Origin: Ascarosepion bandense | Taxonomy: Eukaryota; Mollusca; Cephalopoda; Sepiida; Sepiidae | DNA length: 64,000 nucleotides | Reading direction: 5' to 3' | Assembly: GCA_037127315.1 (NCBI GenBank) | Contig: JBBBDQ010001028.1 | Coordinates: 3,670,501 to 3,734,500, forward strand | Shown: in pieces, positions 33,141 to 44,787 of the stretch | How positions within the stretch are numbered: the first letter of the stretch is position 1 | How the letters are laid out: every line of letters starts with the position of its first letter | The notes under the pieces: generated by a model | What the model was told of the DNA's origin: nothing | The model's database searches: none | What the model saw: the letters and a program-made list of their open reading frames with translations, nothing else | Program-made: the position numbers and the translations under genes

Positions 33141-33760
33141 CAAATTAGGATAATTTGGATAATCAATTTAAAGGAAGATCAAAGAGATCGGTAATAACTT
33201 GAAAGTTATGTTACATAAAATGCGGTAAAATATCCTTGTAAACACTTGTGATAATCTAGAAGAATCGAACAAGTTATAACCCAAAATTATATAAAATTGA
33301 CTATAAATTTTCTCGAGCTATTACTCTTGAACACAATTGTTTCCTTGTTTTGTTTATAAAATTATTAAAAAGTAGACGTTGAAAGTATTTGTTTATATAT
33401 TTACTAACCTCATATCAATTGCTACCTTTGTTTTACAGAAAATCAGTATTTCGCAATTATTCTTGTAGTTATTTCAAACATTTTTAAATATCAAACTGTG
33501 CCGATAATAATGACATATGGTTTATATATGTAGGTAGCCATTTGTATTTAATTTATCATTTTATCCATTTACATGACTACCTAGGTCACTACTGTCGCGC
33601 AAGTCCTGCCAGAATAATTTTGTAGCCATCATATTAGGATAAGACATGATCAATTTATTTTATCGGATCGAATTTAATATTTTTATTATAACTGTAGGTA
33701 ATAAACCAACCAATATCTTTCCTTGTTTATCCATCTATTATATAGTGTATCCCAATGCAA
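33141..33760. other. No gene seen
   Basis: AT-rich with short ORFs and no recognised repeat. Confidence 0.5.
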
Positions 33761-33761
33761 A

Positions 33762-33762
33762 A

Positions 33763-33817
<55 letters not shown>
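33762..33817. repeat. (CT)n-(TATC)n microsatellite
   Basis: About 11 CT units followed by about 8 TATC units. Confidence 0.97.
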
Positions 33818-34378
33818 CCATATGTATGTATACTTACACAGACACATGCACACGAAAAGTTTAATTCCGAAAGTGAGCCTACTTATCAATTTTACTCCAG
33901 CCGTCAAAGGCTGATGATGTCAGCAGAGATAAAACCTAATTCAATAACCATTTTTTCTGATTTGATACATATAACTCCTGACTGGCTAAATTGTGTCTAA
34001 TATGAAAATAATAATAACCACAGATGTGTCACCGAATTACACAATGGAGAAAAATTGAAAACATTGCGCCTATTAACATTCATCGACACTTACGGAAACT
34101 AAACAGTGGACATGAGTATTGTTAAGAGGAGGATAATGCATTTCAGCTGTATCGACATGATGTGTTTCGCAAGCCACATTTCCGTAATCAATAGACAGCT
34201 GTCAACCCACAATAGGCCCATTGCTAGTGACAATGTTAAACTAACGGTGGTGACTTTACATTTTAGATCTGAAAACTTTCTCTAATGATGTTTTTGTGTT
34301 CTCTATATTTATTGTAGTTTCCGATTAAATAAATACGAGAAAGTTCTATTCATATAAAAATGCATCAATATATTACTA
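33818..34378. other. No gene seen
   Basis: Nothing recognised. A ggtggtgactttacatttta string at 34247 has a relative at 14,946 and, weaker, at 59,668, suggesting a dispersed repeat too decayed to define. Confidence 0.4.

Positions 34379-34428
<50 letters not shown>
34379..34428. repeat. (CT)n-(TA)n microsatellite
   Basis: About 10 CT units then about 14 TA units. Confidence 0.97.
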
Positions 34429-34429
<1 letters not shown>

Positions 34430-35921
34430 TCAAAGAGGATTGGCTTACCTACTCTAGTAGACTGATGTGTTCGAAAACAAAGTATCTGACTATTATCTGT
34501 CTATTCATATCTATATGGTATTCTAGAGTGGCATTGATGTAGTATATGCATCTCAATGTCATCAATTCTTCAATATAACAAAATTCATTTCTTCCACTTT
34601 ATTAACTGTGAGACTGATTTTGCTGTTATTGTTTTTTCAATATTTTCAACGAAATTTGCTCGCCGTTTTATAACCCCATTTCACAAAACCCATATCAGCT
34701 CGAGCAATTTGGCCTAACTAGTACTAGATACATAATCTTTCGTAATTATGGATTAAAAAAACAAATCCTATTAGTTAAAACATATGAATCTCAAAATTTC
34801 TGATTAATGAAAAATCGCAAGAATCTCTGATGAAATGTTTAGTTGAGAAAATAATAACAATGATAATATGCGCTAACACTCATCAGCATCCTTTGACAAA
34901 CCAATGATTGGTCGGAAATCAATCGATAATCCCACTCAATAAAACACATTCAAGCATTGACCTTTCCTATCCAGCCATGAGTTGTGTGTGGATACGTCAG
35001 TTTTCTTGATACAACACTTCCAGAAACAAAGGAACAAGGGTGAGATCACCTCATTCTCCGCTCGATAACAATGGTCAGTAAATTGCAGCCATTTCCGCTT
35101 AAGATTAAGAGATAATCGTGTGATATCCCCGTAGATGTATTTCAGTGTTGGGTATGATCTCTAGCTAATGTTTTGGATCTTTATCAGCATGTTGATGTAC
35201 ACTCCATCAACGGCAGACCGACACTACACGAGACGTGATTCTCATGGCCTTTGATCGTAATTCATTTGAAGTGTTAATATATATAAGTTTTGTATTTTTT
35301 ACGAAAATTCACCCAGTGCAAACTCAACAGTCACTAGAGTGAGAAGATTTCATGAAAGGGGTCCGTGATATGCATATAAAGGACGGAGAATAAAGTGAAA
35401 AGGGTAGATAACAGGTGACCCTTGATTTAAAGAGATTAAGATTTGAATAGAACTTCCTCCTTACATTTGAAATAAGTAAAATATTTAAGTGATTCGACTT
35501 GTTTTTTATTAGTTGGTAGGCTACAGTAAATATATGCTTAACTCTAAACAGGAATGTCCCCCAGAGGATAACTGTGGATTTATGCACATGAGCTACAGTA
35601 GTGCGGTAATCATGGTCAGGTATCGGGAATTTTTTATTTATTTTGAAGGATGAGGCAGCCAAGGCGACCTGGGAGTCAAATCTTGATACTTAAGAACGTC
35701 CTCAATTAGGGACTGTGAGAACGCCTGGCTTACTCGACCTAAAGACATTTCTATGCGCCACCTGCAATTTTATGCGCTGCTTTTATTACAATCCGTTTTT
35801 ATATCGCGCACATCTGGCTGTGATGCATATGTCTCGTATACACTTATCAGACTGTGGGTCATCATGCTTATATTTGGTTTCGTCTATTTGTACTCTAACG
35901 CCTCCTGCTCTCAAACCCAAC

Positions 35922-35922
<1 letters not shown>
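34429..35922. other. No gene seen
   Basis: About 1.5 kb. Base composition is less AT-rich at 34.9-35.3 kb. ORFs at 35324-35662 (minus) and 35715-35983 (plus) show no recognised motif; the latter runs into the TAA repeat. Confidence 0.5.

Positions 35923-35976
<54 letters not shown>
35923..35976. repeat. (TAA)n microsatellite
   Basis: About 18 TAA units. I looked for an RLE LINE 3' end next to it and found none. Confidence 0.97.
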
Positions 35977-35979
<3 letters not shown>

Positions 35980-37127
35980 ATAAATGAAACTGAAAACAAT
36001 AAAAGTTGAAAACAATCTAAATAAAGATATGCGTTCAATAGACGATACTATATACGTGAAAAGCAATGAGAGGAAAGAGAATTCGTTAACTTTGAGTACA
36101 TCAACTGCCGAAGCCAAACCCTAGAAGACAGCAACAGCCAATGATTGAAATAAAAGAAATGAAACAAAGAACATGAAACTCTGAAAAAAGAAACCAAAAA
36201 TGTGATGAAAAACAAATGTACAACCACTTCAGGACACAAAATGAAGAAAATGTCAGATGAAACGACCTGGTTGCGAAAATGATATTTTAAAAGAAAATTG
36301 AATCATTATTAATAACGGCTCAGACAAAACACTCACAGGATCGTTTATTAAGAAAAGGCAAGGAATACAAAACAGAAAACTAGCAACTCCTAACTTTATG
36401 TTGAGGGGAATGATACCTTCAGTCATATTATAAATGAATATAACAAGTTATGAACATAGAAACTTAGGCAAGATTGGGGAGGTGATGATCGTTGGAACTA
36501 TGCAAAAAAACTAGAACCGGAACATGAAAGTACATGTAAATGTGTAAATCAATATTTGTCTTATTTGGGATTTTGAAATCAAATCAGATCAAGAAACGGA
36601 AAACTTGTTACAACGTCGATTTTTATTTTTTTTCAGTGGATGACAATATGAAATTAAAAGAAAATCGAAAACTGGACAAATATCAAGACGTCATCTGGTA
36701 AGGGAAAAGCCGAGGGACATGAGGAACTGTTGTGTCAATTATTAATTAAATACATGCGACAGCCCTACAGAGGTGAAGAAAAGATTGGAAGAACTTGAGA
36801 TCGGAAAAAGAGCCAAAACCAAAACACTGAGAAAAGTGTTGATGAGATTTTCTGTTTCTTTGTTTCTAACACTGCCACTCAGACTGTTACATTATGGATA
36901 TATGCGTATAAATCTAACTTATTAGAGTTAGAAGTGAAAAAATGGGTTCTCTTTGTAACTAGTTAAGGAACAAAACTTCCTAACACTTGTTGAAAATACA
37001 ACGTATTTCTTATATACGATATATCAATGTCTGATACTCTGAAGTTCAAAATACTCACCAACATGTGAAAAGACTCCCCAGAAGTAAAATAATTAAGATA
37101 AGTTGTAGACAACTAAAAACTATTACC
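35977..37127. other. A-rich stretch, no gene assigned
   Basis: The plus strand is A-rich with short open segments but no recognised motif. It may be an old, heavily decayed element. Confidence 0.45.
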
Positions 37128-37209
37128 TCGAGTATCAGAAGGTAACAGACTTCAGAGATTTAATCTTGCCCGATTAAATCTCTCAAGTCTGTTACCTTCT
37201 GATACTCGA
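37128..37209. repeat. 82-base palindrome, 38-base arms
   Basis: Left arm 37128-37165 and right arm 37172-37209 are reverse complements over 38 bases with a single mismatch and a six-base loop (ttgccc). The arm includes tcgagtatcagaaggtaaca. There is no ORF. It could be a small fold-back element or the core of one. Confidence 0.92.
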
Positions 37210-38179
37210 ATACATTAAAAGTATTATATTATGAGCCCTATTTAAGAAATTGGTATATTGACCATCAGTTATAGAACGCCATTGAGGAATTATGAATTAG
37301 GAAAACTGCGAGAGATTATACTATTAAAAGAGTTTTCCTCTCAATGTTTCAGTGAGAATGTTGTTTTAGCAAACACACTGGCCTGAAACTGCTAGTTTTG
37401 GGGCAATTCTTACTCACTGATTTCCTCTCTCGCTTTCACTGACAAGTAGTCGGTAAAATTTCCCTACTAAAGGAAATAAAAGCAGGTCAACTAATTTGAT
37501 AAATTTGTCCCAAGAAATTTATGGAAATAAACGTGACAACGCAACATACTTGGTTCACAACCAAACAGCGACAACGGGCGCCAAAATTGATGTCGTAACC
37601 ACTGACATTAAGCTACATAACCAATTGCAACTTAAATTAGTGTGACAATGTTTCATGGTGATGAAATTCAAATAAATGAATAATAAATAACATTGAAAAA
37701 AACCCTTGCTGTCACTTGTTCTGCATAGAAATCCTTTGGTATTTCCTCATGTGAAAAATAATATAATAATACAGAATATAGAATAGTAATATACGCGATA
37801 GAGTATTGTGCGATCAGTCATTAGCAATGGGAAAGTTTATAAGAATAAATAAATATATCATTAAAATTCATATTTATAAACAGAATGTCGAGAAAGAATA
37901 TAATTAAGTATTTTTTTAAAGATAAAAATGGCATCGACATGACTCAGCACATTAAAAGTGAGATGGAATTTAATCAACGATGCTTCAAAGTGGTAATTGG
38001 GCTGGGTTTAAAAGCAATAAAAACCGACTGTTGACAAAGAGACACGATAGTCCAAAAGTTTGTCGATCCAAAATTGTTTTCTTTTTTTTTCTATAAATAG
38101 ACAAAATATCAAATCTGGGCACAAATAAATGACAAAAGTAGCAGACGATATCGGGCGTTTCATTATTATCGTTACACGC

Positions 38180-38180
<1 letters not shown>
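37210..38180. other. No gene seen
   Basis: No ORF of note and no recognised repeat family. Confidence 0.5.
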
Positions 38181-38181
<1 letters not shown>

Positions 38182-38215
<34 letters not shown>

Positions 38216-38326
38216 CGACTTTTTTACAATAGAGTGAATATATAATTTTTTTGCTAGTCGACGACATAATTATTGCAAAAATTACAATAATAAGGCACTC
38301 TTAAAGAGAAAACACGCGGCAATAGC

Positions 38327-38375
<49 letters not shown>

Positions 38376-38483
38376 CATTCATTTGAAATAACAACATCAC
38401 TTGAAAAGACAGAAAAAGTGTCGAAACAAAATAGCTACTTTTGTAGTGATATTATAACATATCAATGTTATAATTTATTAATA

Positions 38484-38520
<37 letters not shown>
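38182..38520. repeat. Three (TA)n runs
   Basis: TA runs at 38182-38213, 38331-38371 and 38490-38520 in and beside the composite element. Confidence 0.95.
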
Positions 38521-38524
<4 letters not shown>

Positions 38525-39263
38525 AAACTTAGAATACTTGATATATAAGTCAGGTAAATTCTGATAGAGAAGATCTGAAAATAACTTAATGTTAAATTTA
38601 TTTATTTAATTTAACAGGATAATATAATTTAGAAAATTTTTTTAGATATTCTACAATTTCATGGGTAATACGTATTTCGCAGGCTGACCTTGCTGCTCGT
38701 CAGACCTAAATTATATAACAGTTAATATTCAAAATGTCCCAGAAAATAATTACACACAGACGCCCACATGTCATTTATTGAGAATAGACATTTGTAACGG
38801 TAATCTAGAAAAACAATTCCTTGCTCATTCAAAAAACACCCAAAGAGAGAAAGAAAAAGAAAAATATAAAAAAATGACAAACGGAAAAAAGAGAAAGAAA
38901 AAGAAAAGAAAGGGAAGGAGAACGAAAAGCATAAAGAGAAAGGAAGTTAAAGTTAACGTCTTTGATCGACATCAGCGTCTATTGCAATTCATCTTCTTTC
39001 TTAGAAAAACATGACATGGAAGTTTAACATTAAAATTTAGTTTTAAATATTATAGGATATGTTTACGGTAAATACAGTAAATACGTATTACCCATGAAAT
39101 TGTAGAATATCTAAGTTTTTTCTAAATTATATTACTCTGTTAAATTAAATAAATAAATTTAACATTGAGTTATTTTGCGTTCTTCTCTATCGAAATTTAC
39201 CTGACTTATATACCAAGTATTCTACGTCATATATATATATATATATATAGTCATCAGCAGACA

Positions 39264-39302
<39 letters not shown>

Positions 39303-39380
39303 ACGATCTTTTTTAGAACAGAGTGGATATATATTTTTTTCACTACTCGATGACATAATTATTGCAAAAATTACAATAAT
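38214..39380. mobile_element. Composite element: direct repeats outside, inverted repeats inside
   Basis: Segments of about 78 bases at 38214-38291 and 39303-39380 are direct repeats sharing gacataattattgcaaaaat and ttacaataat. Inside them, 38531-38677 and 39079-39223 are inverted repeats of about 146 bases that share ttctacaatttcatgggtaa and aaatttatttatttaattta. The centre (38678-39078) holds only a lysine-rich 78-codon ORF without recognised domain. TA runs of 23-41 bases (38182, 38331, 38490, 39227, 39266) border the repeats. Confidence 0.75.
39227..39300. repeat. Two (TA)n runs
   Basis: TA runs at 39227-39249 and 39266-39300, separated by gtcatcagcagacagaa. Confidence 0.95.
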
Positions 39381-39389
39381 TATTACAGT

Positions 39390-39990
39390 TTATTTAGTTT
39401 AAAACATTGGAATAGCAAAGTATAAAGACTTTGAGAATAAAATTTGTTGGCAGGATAGAAAGTTGTTTTCCATTCTGATGCTTTTTCTTGCTTTATTGGA
39501 TTGACTGCTTGGAATTGTCTTCGCGTGGAAGAATTAAGTATTGAAAGAAAATATCCCTCACTCTCTCACTGACTTTCTCATTCGCACTTTCTATCTCTCC
39601 CGCTTTCACTTTTCCTCCTTCTCTCTTAATCTCTCTCCCTTACTTATCTGCTCAATTAATCTTCGTGTAGCTAACGTTCACGTACCGTTTGTGCCAAGCT
39701 CATTGGGAGGGAGGAGCCTAGGAAAGCGATTTCTGATGACAGAATATTTATTTCCATCGTGTATCCTACTAAATCCTCCTAACCTGTACAGAAGAAATTT
39801 CAAGATCGTTCAGTTAATTATGACTTATTCTTTCGTTTCTTTCGAAGAGGAAAGAGATGAATGCGAGGCAGAAAATTTATGAAATCAGTTCTGGTTTTTC
39901 TCACTATGAGTTATGATGCAATCTTATATCTCTCGACACAACTTCCACTTGGAAAATACGGTAATGATTTGAAACCAGTAGATTAAAGAC
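39390..39990. other. No gene assigned
   Basis: A 113-codon plus ORF (39541-39882) beginning KENIPHSLTDFLIRTFYLSR is serine- and leucine-rich from pyrimidine-rich DNA. I do not recognise it. Confidence 0.4.
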
Positions 39991-39994
39991 AAAG

Positions 39995-40048
<54 letters not shown>
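39991..40048. repeat. (TATC)n microsatellite
   Basis: About 14 units ending exactly where the palindromic element begins. Confidence 0.97.
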
Positions 40049-40049
<1 letters not shown>

Positions 40050-40178
40050 AAAAAATACATAGTGAGCCAAACAGACCTACCTAGATTTCACCTAAACAGA
40101 TGGTCAGGGAAAGCTTTCCCTGACGATCCGTTTAGGTGAAACCTAGATATGTCTGTCTGGCTCACTAGGTATTTTTTT
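40049..40178. mobile_element. 130-bp loop-free palindrome
   Basis: Two 65-base arms meet at aagctt (40113/40114) with no spacer and match at about 58 of 65 positions; shared strings include ggtcagggaaag-type centre ends and tttcacctaaac. The outer ends are A7 and T7. Looks like a small fold-back or MITE-type element. Confidence 0.88.
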
Positions 40179-40225
40179 GACTTAATCCGCTCTACCTAAG
40201 TACTGAGCGCTTTTTGTTAGTTGAT

Positions 40226-40370
40226 TACTCGTGTCGGGTTTTTTCTTTGGGCTACGTGCTGACTCTGTCCGACCTTTTTTGGCTGATGTTCATGTACTTA
40301 GCTCTTTTTTTTAAAAAAAAGTTTTTTCCCTCCTTCGTAGATTCGTGGAAGGTTTTTCGACACGAGTATA
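40226..40370. repeat. Short inverted repeat with T8A8 centre
   Basis: tactcgtgtcgggttttttc at the left mirrors gaaggtttttcgacacgagt at the right. The middle contains a run of T followed by a run of A near 40305-40320. Confidence 0.6.
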
Positions 40371-40385
40371 GTTATAATCTCATTT

Positions 40386-40401
40386 ATCTATCTATCTATC
40401 T

Positions 40402-40454
<53 letters not shown>
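40386..40454. repeat. (TATC)n-(CT)n-(TA)n microsatellite
   Basis: Three motif runs in a row. Confidence 0.96.
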
Positions 40455-40457
<3 letters not shown>

Positions 40458-40490
40458 AAGAAATATGGTTGTTCCAACGAGAGTAATTAG

Positions 40491-40749
40491 TATAGAATAA
40501 AAAGTGTGAGAAGCCGTGAACGTTTTCTTTAAAGTGGTTTCATGTTTGGGTTTCTTCGATTATCTAGAATATCAGATATTCGAAGAAACCCAAACATAAA
40601 AAACATAATATGTTCACCTGAAGAGAATCAATTTTAGGCTCGAAACACGTGTAGCACATCATGAACAATTAATACTTCATAACTTGTATAAATACCAAAA
40701 CAATAAGCATACACTTTAAAGAAAACGTTCACGGCTTCTCACACTTTTT

Positions 40750-40757
<8 letters not shown>
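40491..40757. mobile_element. 267-bp element with perfect 46-base terminal inverted repeats and inner hairpin
   Basis: 40491-40536 and 40712-40757 are exact reverse complements over 46 bases (ends in tatagaataaaaagtgtgag). Nested inside the left half is a second hairpin, 40542-40596, whose arms share atgtttgggtttcttcga. The remaining unpaired part contains CACCTGAAGAG and, after 17 bases, CGAAACACGTG. TA runs lie about 40 bases to the left and directly at the right end. There is no ORF. Perfect arms suggest recent activity or gene conversion. Confidence 0.9.
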
Positions 40758-40787
<30 letters not shown>

Positions 40788-40836
40788 CTCACTCTGTGTG
40801 TGTGTGTGTGTGTGTATGTGTGTGTGTGTGTGTGTA
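40755..40836. repeat. (TA)n and (TG)n microsatellites
   Basis: TA run 40755-40785 and interrupted TG run 40795-40836. Confidence 0.95.
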
Positions 40837-40849
40837 AATCTGAGCTTAG

Positions 40850-41008
40850 CATCCAGCGGCGACAGCCAGTTATATGCTCAAATCTCATGACTTGAAAATT
40901 GCGTTTATCCTTTAAACAGACTGTTGCTATTTGGTGTTGTTCGCAATATTCACTTTTATATTTACATTACTTCAGCCTATGAATATAGCATACCACAAAA
41001 CTATTAAT

Positions 41009-41066
<58 letters not shown>

Positions 41067-41250
41067 TGAACACAGCGGCAGTCTGTTGCATGCTTAAACA
41101 CAATTTTCAGGCTATCAACATTGCGTTCAAGCATGAAACAGACTGTCGCCGCTCAATGTTGACCTCAGAGTCAACTTTTATATTTACATACACTCTGTCC
41201 CTAATATCACCCACTTTAACCTATAAATATAGCATAACTTAAAACTTTAT
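40850..41250. repeat. Two related units of a hairpin-bearing repeat
   Basis: 40855-41005 and 41123-41245 share cagactgt, cttttatatttacat and ctataaatatagcata in the same order. Between them 41075-41104 and 41123-41152 form an inverted repeat (gcggcagtctgttgcatgct mirrored as gcatgaaacagactgtcgcc). A fragment also lies at 23.35 kb. A TA run (41011-41064) separates the units. Confidence 0.65.
41011..41064. repeat. (TA)n microsatellite
   Basis: About 27 TA units. Confidence 0.97.
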
Positions 41251-41404
41251 TTTTTCTTTTCGAACGATGTAAATTTTTCTAGTTCCAAGTTCCATGCTAT
41301 TTTTTGATATCTCAGCTAATTCCCTATATCAACACCACTGTTTTTTGGGGGGATTGTTTTGTTTTTCGAATTTAGATTTGTCATTCTTCTCGACTTCTAG
41401 ATAT

Positions 41405-41530
41405 TTCAATCTTGCTATTTAACCCATAACTAGAGAGTAAAGAAGAAAATGATTCAATCCTTTCTGAAAGGCATTTGTGCGAAAATGAACGCAATCGACC
41501 ATAGCCGTTATTCTACAAATGTATCCACTA
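41405..41530 (-). mobile_element. S1 SINE fragment
   Basis: Contains tatttaacccataactagag, then catttgtgcgaaaatgaacg, which are two adjacent S1 body blocks, diverged. Both ends are missing. Confidence 0.5.
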
Positions 41531-41690
41531 ATATTATCATTATAAATTACAGACCTAGAAAATAATATGTATATCTGTACTACCTTTTTTCTCCTTATAT
41601 TTAGAACGGCTCATGATTAAACATAATAGACATTCATTGTCTCCTTATATATAGAATATGTCTAGAAAATTACTTGCTGCCTCGATATAC

Positions 41691-41696
<6 letters not shown>

Positions 41697-41774
<78 letters not shown>
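41697..41774. repeat. (TA)n-(TG)n microsatellite
   Basis: About 12 TA units then about 27 TG units. Confidence 0.97.
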
Positions 41775-41776
<2 letters not shown>

Positions 41777-42084
41777 AAACGCCGTTAATGAATTGTAGAT
41801 TGCCATTGATGTTAATTCCCACATTCGCATATATTTACCAATAAATAAGTAAATGAACCAAGTAAAGAAATTAACAACCCACATACGCATAGATACAAAA
41901 CAAAAAACGTTGTAATAACAACCAGCAACAAAATAATCAATATTAAATAATGAAATGTTAACTAACAACACTATAAATAGCAAAAAACGCATTCGGACCC
42001 ACAATTATTCAGACTCAATAGTTACCTGAAATAATTCGGATATATCGTTTATATTGGTATTTAAGTGGCAAAGTATTCATTTGA

Positions 42085-42425
42085 GTGTCTATATTTCCCC
42101 ATTATCCTGCATTTTTTTTGTTTTGTTTTTTTGTTTTTTTTTCTTGTTTAAGAGTTTACTTTGTTTTTTAAAGGTAATTTTGCTAATTTTTCTCCAGACA
42201 TAGTTTGAAGTTTCGCTATTGCTATTGTGCGGGAGTGCTCTTTGTATTATTTTTGGTTTAATTTGAGTGGTGACTTTATTTTATCTTCGGTTTCATGTGT
42301 ATTTTGATAGTTGTGTTGTTGTATCTTTCTGTATTGAATCACGTTTATGGTTGTTAAATCTTTGATTGTTAAATTCTTTGAAGGTTGTTTTTGTGGCTCC
42401 TATGTAAATTTTTTGTCTGCATTAA
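42085..42425 (-). pseudogene. GIY-YIG endonuclease region of a Penelope-like retroelement
   Basis: The minus strand reads IYIGATKTTFKEFNNQRFNN followed by HKRDS, TTTQLSKY, then KPKIIQRALPHNSNSE and SKLLNKKKK. YIG-T-FK-R-NNH-SF, then (T)xLSKYIW-LK, then a C-x2-C region and LLNK is the layout of the same protein family as the remnant at 27.2 kb. Here the YIG catalytic strand is readable but two stops lie between KY and KVTTQ, the cysteines are replaced, and the C-terminal SELISKCRH is lost in an A-rich run. Confidence 0.65.
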
Positions 42426-42429
42426 TATA

Positions 42430-43885
42430 TATCCGTATAAACTACCTGCTAATGTAACCGTCTAACTTGAGTGACCACTACACCTTGTTAAGGATTGAAC
42501 ATCCCAGTAAAAAAAAGGATTAAACATGCTGTATGCAACGAGAAATTTTACATAAACGATAGTTAACAAACACGCAAAAACTTAATTTCTTTAAATCAGT
42601 TGAAAATAATCTTCAATTTTAATATTTCTATAAAAAAATATTAAACATTTTTAAAATGTTTCTTGAATTTGAATAAAATTAATTTTGCATACATTTTTTA
42701 CTCGTGATGACGAATTATCCTATCAATCAATTCACCAAATGCAGAATAGAGATTCTAAATAAACTCTAGATTTTCGGACAGCAGTCAACACTCTCGCTGG
42801 AAGAAGTTTTGCACCGATAACAAAATATTGTTTAAGGTTACGCTGTGGATGTATAACTCCGTCTTATGTTTCGGTAAAAATTTGATTAAACCTTTCATTC
42901 ATATTCTTGTATTTCTATCACGCCATCTCAGTTAAAAGATATGGACGATATATAATAAGTGTGTTAGATCAGTTAAGATTATAGCGCTTATTATTGATGG
43001 CAACCTGATATGCGTAAATACAGCTTTTGCTCATTATGACCAAACTAAATATCTGATAACAATATATAATGATATTATAAATCAAGAAAGTTCAATGGAA
43101 TTGCTATCTTAGAAACTTTCAATCCCCCGTCAATATATCGCGGTACTTCTCAAAGAAAGTGTTTTATTTATTTCTGTAGCAGACCCAATAAAAAATATAT
43201 GAAGAGTTCGGGATTAAACCAGAATTACGGACCTGAAAGATTAAATCACCTCTTGTCTTCTTATTGAATTGGTTGCCTTTTTCTTGTTTTCCGTCTTATT
43301 CAAAGTGAAATATATTTTCTTGGCATCATTATGTCTAAATGAAATAAAGAATAGAACATTTGATTTTGCTGTCTGAGTTTTAAGGAAAAAGACTTTTCTG
43401 TGAAGCCGTCTGCTGAACGAGACGTGCTTACTTATTTTAGCTTCTCTTGGTTCACCATAAACTTTTTCATTGTGGCTTTTGTGCGTCTATGAAAAGCTGA
43501 AAAGAAGCACATTCGATTTCTTTTGAAGAGATTATCGGAAATTGATCGATTTCTTTCGATCGAAAAGTTTATTAACTTCATTATTACCGTCGGCATTTTT
43601 TTGAAAGCAAAAAATATAACTAGCAACGTGGAAAATGCAACTTTTAAAATGAAAGAAATCGTCAGCGATATATCAACTGTTCCACTGAGAAATATGCTAC
43701 AGAAACAGTAGTAAATATCTATATACGGAACTGATAGAGGGAATATTATCACATTGAATTTCTCTTCAGCGTTCTATAGCTGGCCTTGACAGTTTATTTT
43801 AAGCATAGAAAAATGCAAGGATTTCTAAACACGGTTGCAAAGGAAAGCAGGAAGCAAAGACTAATCATTAATTGTAAGAAGAAAG
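42430..43885. other. No gene assigned
   Basis: A 106-codon minus ORF (43432-43752) and the plus ORF opposite it are unassigned. No repeat family is seen. Confidence 0.45.
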
Positions 43886-43889
43886 AATG

Positions 43890-44186
43890 AAGAGTCAGTT
43901 AATTGCCATACGTGATACACGCTTTGGGCGATCATATCTCTTTTGAGACATGACTAACTAGGCAGAAAAATTTCCCGCAGTAGGCTGCCATTTCTATCGG
44001 CGGTAAACCAGTTGCTAACCAAGACTATAGAACGCAATCTGTCCTGCTATTCAACCCATAGCTAGAGGAAGAAGAGAAAGATTAATATTTTTTCCAAGAT
44101 TTTTTATTTTTAAATAAATTCGACTGGAATTCGAACTTGGCTCGCTGATTTGTCATTCTGAGCCAATATCCATTAATCAACAATAC
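43890..44186 (-). mobile_element. tRNA-derived SINE, family S1, near full length
   Basis: Head at the right (minus: atggatattggctcagaatg as A-box region, aagttcgaattcc as B-box). The body has every S1 block through cccatagctagagg, ccaagactatagaacgcaat, cccgcagtaggctgcc and, at the left, agttaattgccatacgtgat. Confidence 0.85.
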
Positions 44187-44481
44187 AGCCTAAATGAATT
44201 ATTTTAACAAATGACGTAAAATGTGAAACTGCATTATAATAGTGAAATATGCTTTCCGAAAGCTAAGAAAAGCGTCGAGAGACAAGAAAATGTTACAAAA
44301 ATCACAATGTTTGTCTCCCATGTGATATCAAATCTGCCTTAATGACAGTAAATGCTGGACAGCCTCCTCATAGATAAGGAGACTTAAAACAACATAGATA
44401 CTTTTATACTGAATTCAGCATGTACAGATGATATTCATTTTATCATATAATTAAAAGTTTTAGGTTTTAAGTAATTAAGCT

Positions 44482-44712
44482 TTAATTGTGATTAAATGAA
44501 TCTTTAATTATTATATTTAATGACAATATTTTACATAATATTTTTAATTCAAAATGGCCATCCTTTGCTTTCACAGTAGCTTTTAATTTGTTTTCAACTG
44601 AGGTACATGAATTCTTGACCACCTCCTCGCTCAAATTGTACCATGACGTCATAAGAGCTTCTTTTAATTCTGACCGACCTGAGTATAACATGCTTGAAAC
44701 ATTGTTCTTCAA
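44482..44712 (-). pseudogene. Tc1-type transposase, C-terminal fragment
   Basis: The minus ORF reads SELKEALMTSWYNLSEEVV, then SVENKLKATVKAKDGHFEL. The pattern L-..-W..(I/L)..E....(L/C)..S(M/V)..(R/K)L.AV..AKGGH is the end of Tc1-family transposases, here with D for the first G. No catalytic residue lies in this part. Terminal inverted repeats were not found. The neighbouring DNA to the right is a degenerate tandem repeat. Confidence 0.55.
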
Positions 44713-44787
44713 TAAATGCTATATTGCATAGTTAATAAGATGGATTGAAAGCTTAATAGAAATCAAACTGTCTTGTCACAAAATCCA

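Noticed and set aside
35977..36860. Possible RLE LINE 5' region beside a TAA run
   Set aside because: I could read no RT, zinc-finger or nuclease motif and no match to the 3' end seen at 24-27 kb.
43432..43752. 106-codon minus ORF as a membrane protein gene
   Set aside because: Hydrophobic runs come from T-rich DNA; no motif and an overlapping ORF on the other strand.
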